From: Lentihominibacter excrementipullorum
GTDB lineage: Bacteria; Bacillota; Clostridia; Peptostreptococcales; Anaerovoracaceae
Reading direction: 5' to 3'
DNA: 7,958 bases
NCBI GenBank assembly: GCA_018713975.1
Contig: DVOB01000019.1
Span: 1-7,958, forward strand
Of this stretch, positions 7,318 through 7,958 are shown one piece after another. A program made the position numbers and the translations under genes. The notes under the pieces were generated by a model that did no database searches, had not been told where the DNA came from, and saw only the letters and a program-made list of their open reading frames with translations. Numbering within the stretch: the stretch's first letter is position 1; the number at the start of each line of letters is the position of its first letter.

Positions 7318-7362
7318 AAAAAAGGCTGGCACCAACGACTTTCCGTGTCGATGCGACAGCCT
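7318..7362 (-). terminator. Intrinsic terminator after yajC
   Basis: On the minus strand AGGCTG (7362-7357) pairs with CAGCCT (7328-7323), with a broken middle stem and an inner CGAC/GTCG helix closing the loop ACGGAAA. A run of six T (7323-7318, the first shared with the stem) and then an AT-rich stretch follow. It begins 18 nt after the yajC stop. The imperfect middle of the stem may allow some read-through. Confidence 0.75.
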
Positions 7363-7380
7363 AACGTGTATTCTGAAGCG

Positions 7381-7929
7381 TTATTTATCTTCCTTTTTCT
7401 CTTCTTCCGCCTTTTCTTCTTCGGTCTCCGGAGCTTCGGCCTCGTCAGCATCGTCAACATTGTCTGCGGCTTCGTCCGTCTCAGGAGCTTTAACCTCTTC
7501 GGCTTCCTCAGCTTCGACTTCTTCAGTCTCTGCCTTTTCTTCAGTTTCTTCGACTGGAGTGGCCTTCTTTATCCTTCTAGGCTTCTTCACAGGCTTCTTT
7601 TCTTCCTCAGCCTCTTCCACCTCATCAGGTTCTTCAGACCTCACCTTTGAAGCAGGCTTTCTGCTCTCTTCAACCACTCTCGAAACGGCCCAACGCATGA
7701 TCTCGAATTTCACCTTGTCCGCTCCCACCTGGATAACGAGAGATTCTTCCTTGGTCTTTACGATCTTGCCGCAGATGCCGCCGATAGTGATGATCTCATC
7801 TCCTACCTGAACACCCTTTCTCATGGCATTGATCTCTTTCTCCCGCTTCTTCTGTGGTCTTATAAGCAAGAAATACATTATCGCCAGCAAGATGATTAAA
7901 GGCAATATCATCGTTAAAGTTCCACTCAT
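7381..7929 (-). CDS. yajC: Preprotein translocase subunit YajC with long acidic C-terminal tail
   Basis: YajC is a single-span membrane protein that associates with SecD-SecF and supports Sec-dependent export and membrane insertion. Visible here: one membrane helix at about 5-22, then the family motif RPQKKREKE at 24-32, and the small cytosolic domain with GDEIITIGGICGKI at 43-56, ending near residue 90. Family members are usually about 85-110 residues; this one has 182. The extra part (about 91-182) is mostly Glu, Asp, Ala and Lys, interrupted by a basic patch KKPVKKPRRIKK at 111-122, and contains APET twice (148-151 and 166-169). It looks disordered and cytosolic. The start is fixed by AGGAGG at 7943-7938, 8 nt before the ATG. 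Only 29 nt upstream are in the window; tgt often precedes yajC but cannot be seen. A terminator follows, so yajC may end its transcript. Confidence 0.97.
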   Translation of the reverse strand: MSGTLTMILPLIILLAIMYFLLIRPQKKREKEINAMRKGVQVGDEIITIGGICGKIVKTKEESLVIQVGADKVKFEIMRWAVSRVVEESRKPASKVRSEEPDEVEEAEEEKKPVKKPRRIKKATPVEETEEKAETEEVEAEEAEEVKAPETDEAADNVDDADEAEAPETEEEKAEEEKKEDK

Positions 7930-7958
7930 TTAACGTTCCTCCTATTTGAGTTGTTCTA

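Larger units (their letters stand above)
7069..7380. other. 312-bp noncoding gap between yajC and the TIGR04086 gene
   Basis: Read on the minus strand the gap contains, in order, a terminator hairpin just after yajC, a second related terminator hairpin, a T-rich stretch (7208-7220), a perfect 16-bp inverted repeat, a GC- and G-rich tract (7112-7147) with a GG/GGGG/GGGG/GG run at 7123-7141, and the Shine-Dalgarno of the next gene. The longest ATG-initiated minus-strand frame contained in the gap (7233 to 7105, 42 codons) has no ribosome binding site. No Cys-rich peptide of the SCIFF type is encoded. If the terminators work, a promoter for the downstream genes should lie between about 7235 and 7090; a weak candidate is TTTACA (7189-7184), 18 nt, CAAAAT (7165-7160). 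Confidence 0.6.

Noticed and set aside
1..7958. CRISPR array, tRNA, rRNA, insertion sequence or known riboswitch
   Set aside because: I saw no regularly spaced repeats, cloverleaf, transposase fragment or riboswitch-like conserved core in the noncoding gaps.

Overview
All seven genes in this window read on the minus strand and are packed closely, so the natural reading direction is from position 7958 down to 1: yajC, a four-helix membrane protein, secDF, rel, dtd, a metallo-beta-lactamase-fold hydrolase, and hemZ (cut off by the window edge). The gene order, the Shine-Dalgarno sequences (AGGAGG, GGGAGG, GGAGG), the bifunctional long Rel and the HemZ-type radical SAM enzyme point to a member of the Firmicutes, most likely class Clostridia, with a moderate rather than low G+C content. 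I cannot place it more finely from this sequence.

Right part (7958-7069): yajC is followed 20 nt downstream by a terminator-like hairpin with a T-run and then by a second one. The two share the stem word GGCTGTCGCAT and look like two copies of one module. The rest of this 312-bp gap holds a perfect 16-bp inverted repeat and a G-rich tract, with no convincing gene. Middle (7068-4094): a small four-helix membrane protein of the TIGR04086 type and then a fused secDF, separated by an AT-rich 113-bp spacer that may hold a promoter. Left part (4093-1): rel starts 15 nt after secDF, dtd overlaps rel by 4 nt (ATGA), the hydrolase starts 32 nt after dtd behind a purine-rich leader, and hemZ probably starts at a TTG that overlaps the hydrolase stop by 8 nt. 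From secDF leftward this looks like one operon.

Functionally the window joins three themes: the accessory part of the Sec translocon (YajC, SecDF), the stringent response together with D-aminoacyl-tRNA proofreading (Rel, Dtd), and two metalloenzymes (a GloB-like hydrolase and the Fe-S enzyme HemZ). Most genes are conserved housekeeping genes and I see no defence system, mobile element, CRISPR array, tRNA or rRNA. I found no evidence of an undescribed biosynthetic or defence system. The parts most worth a second look are the structured 7069-7380 gap, the long charged C-terminal tails on both YajC and SecDF, and the absence of genes that often sit at these positions in other Clostridia.
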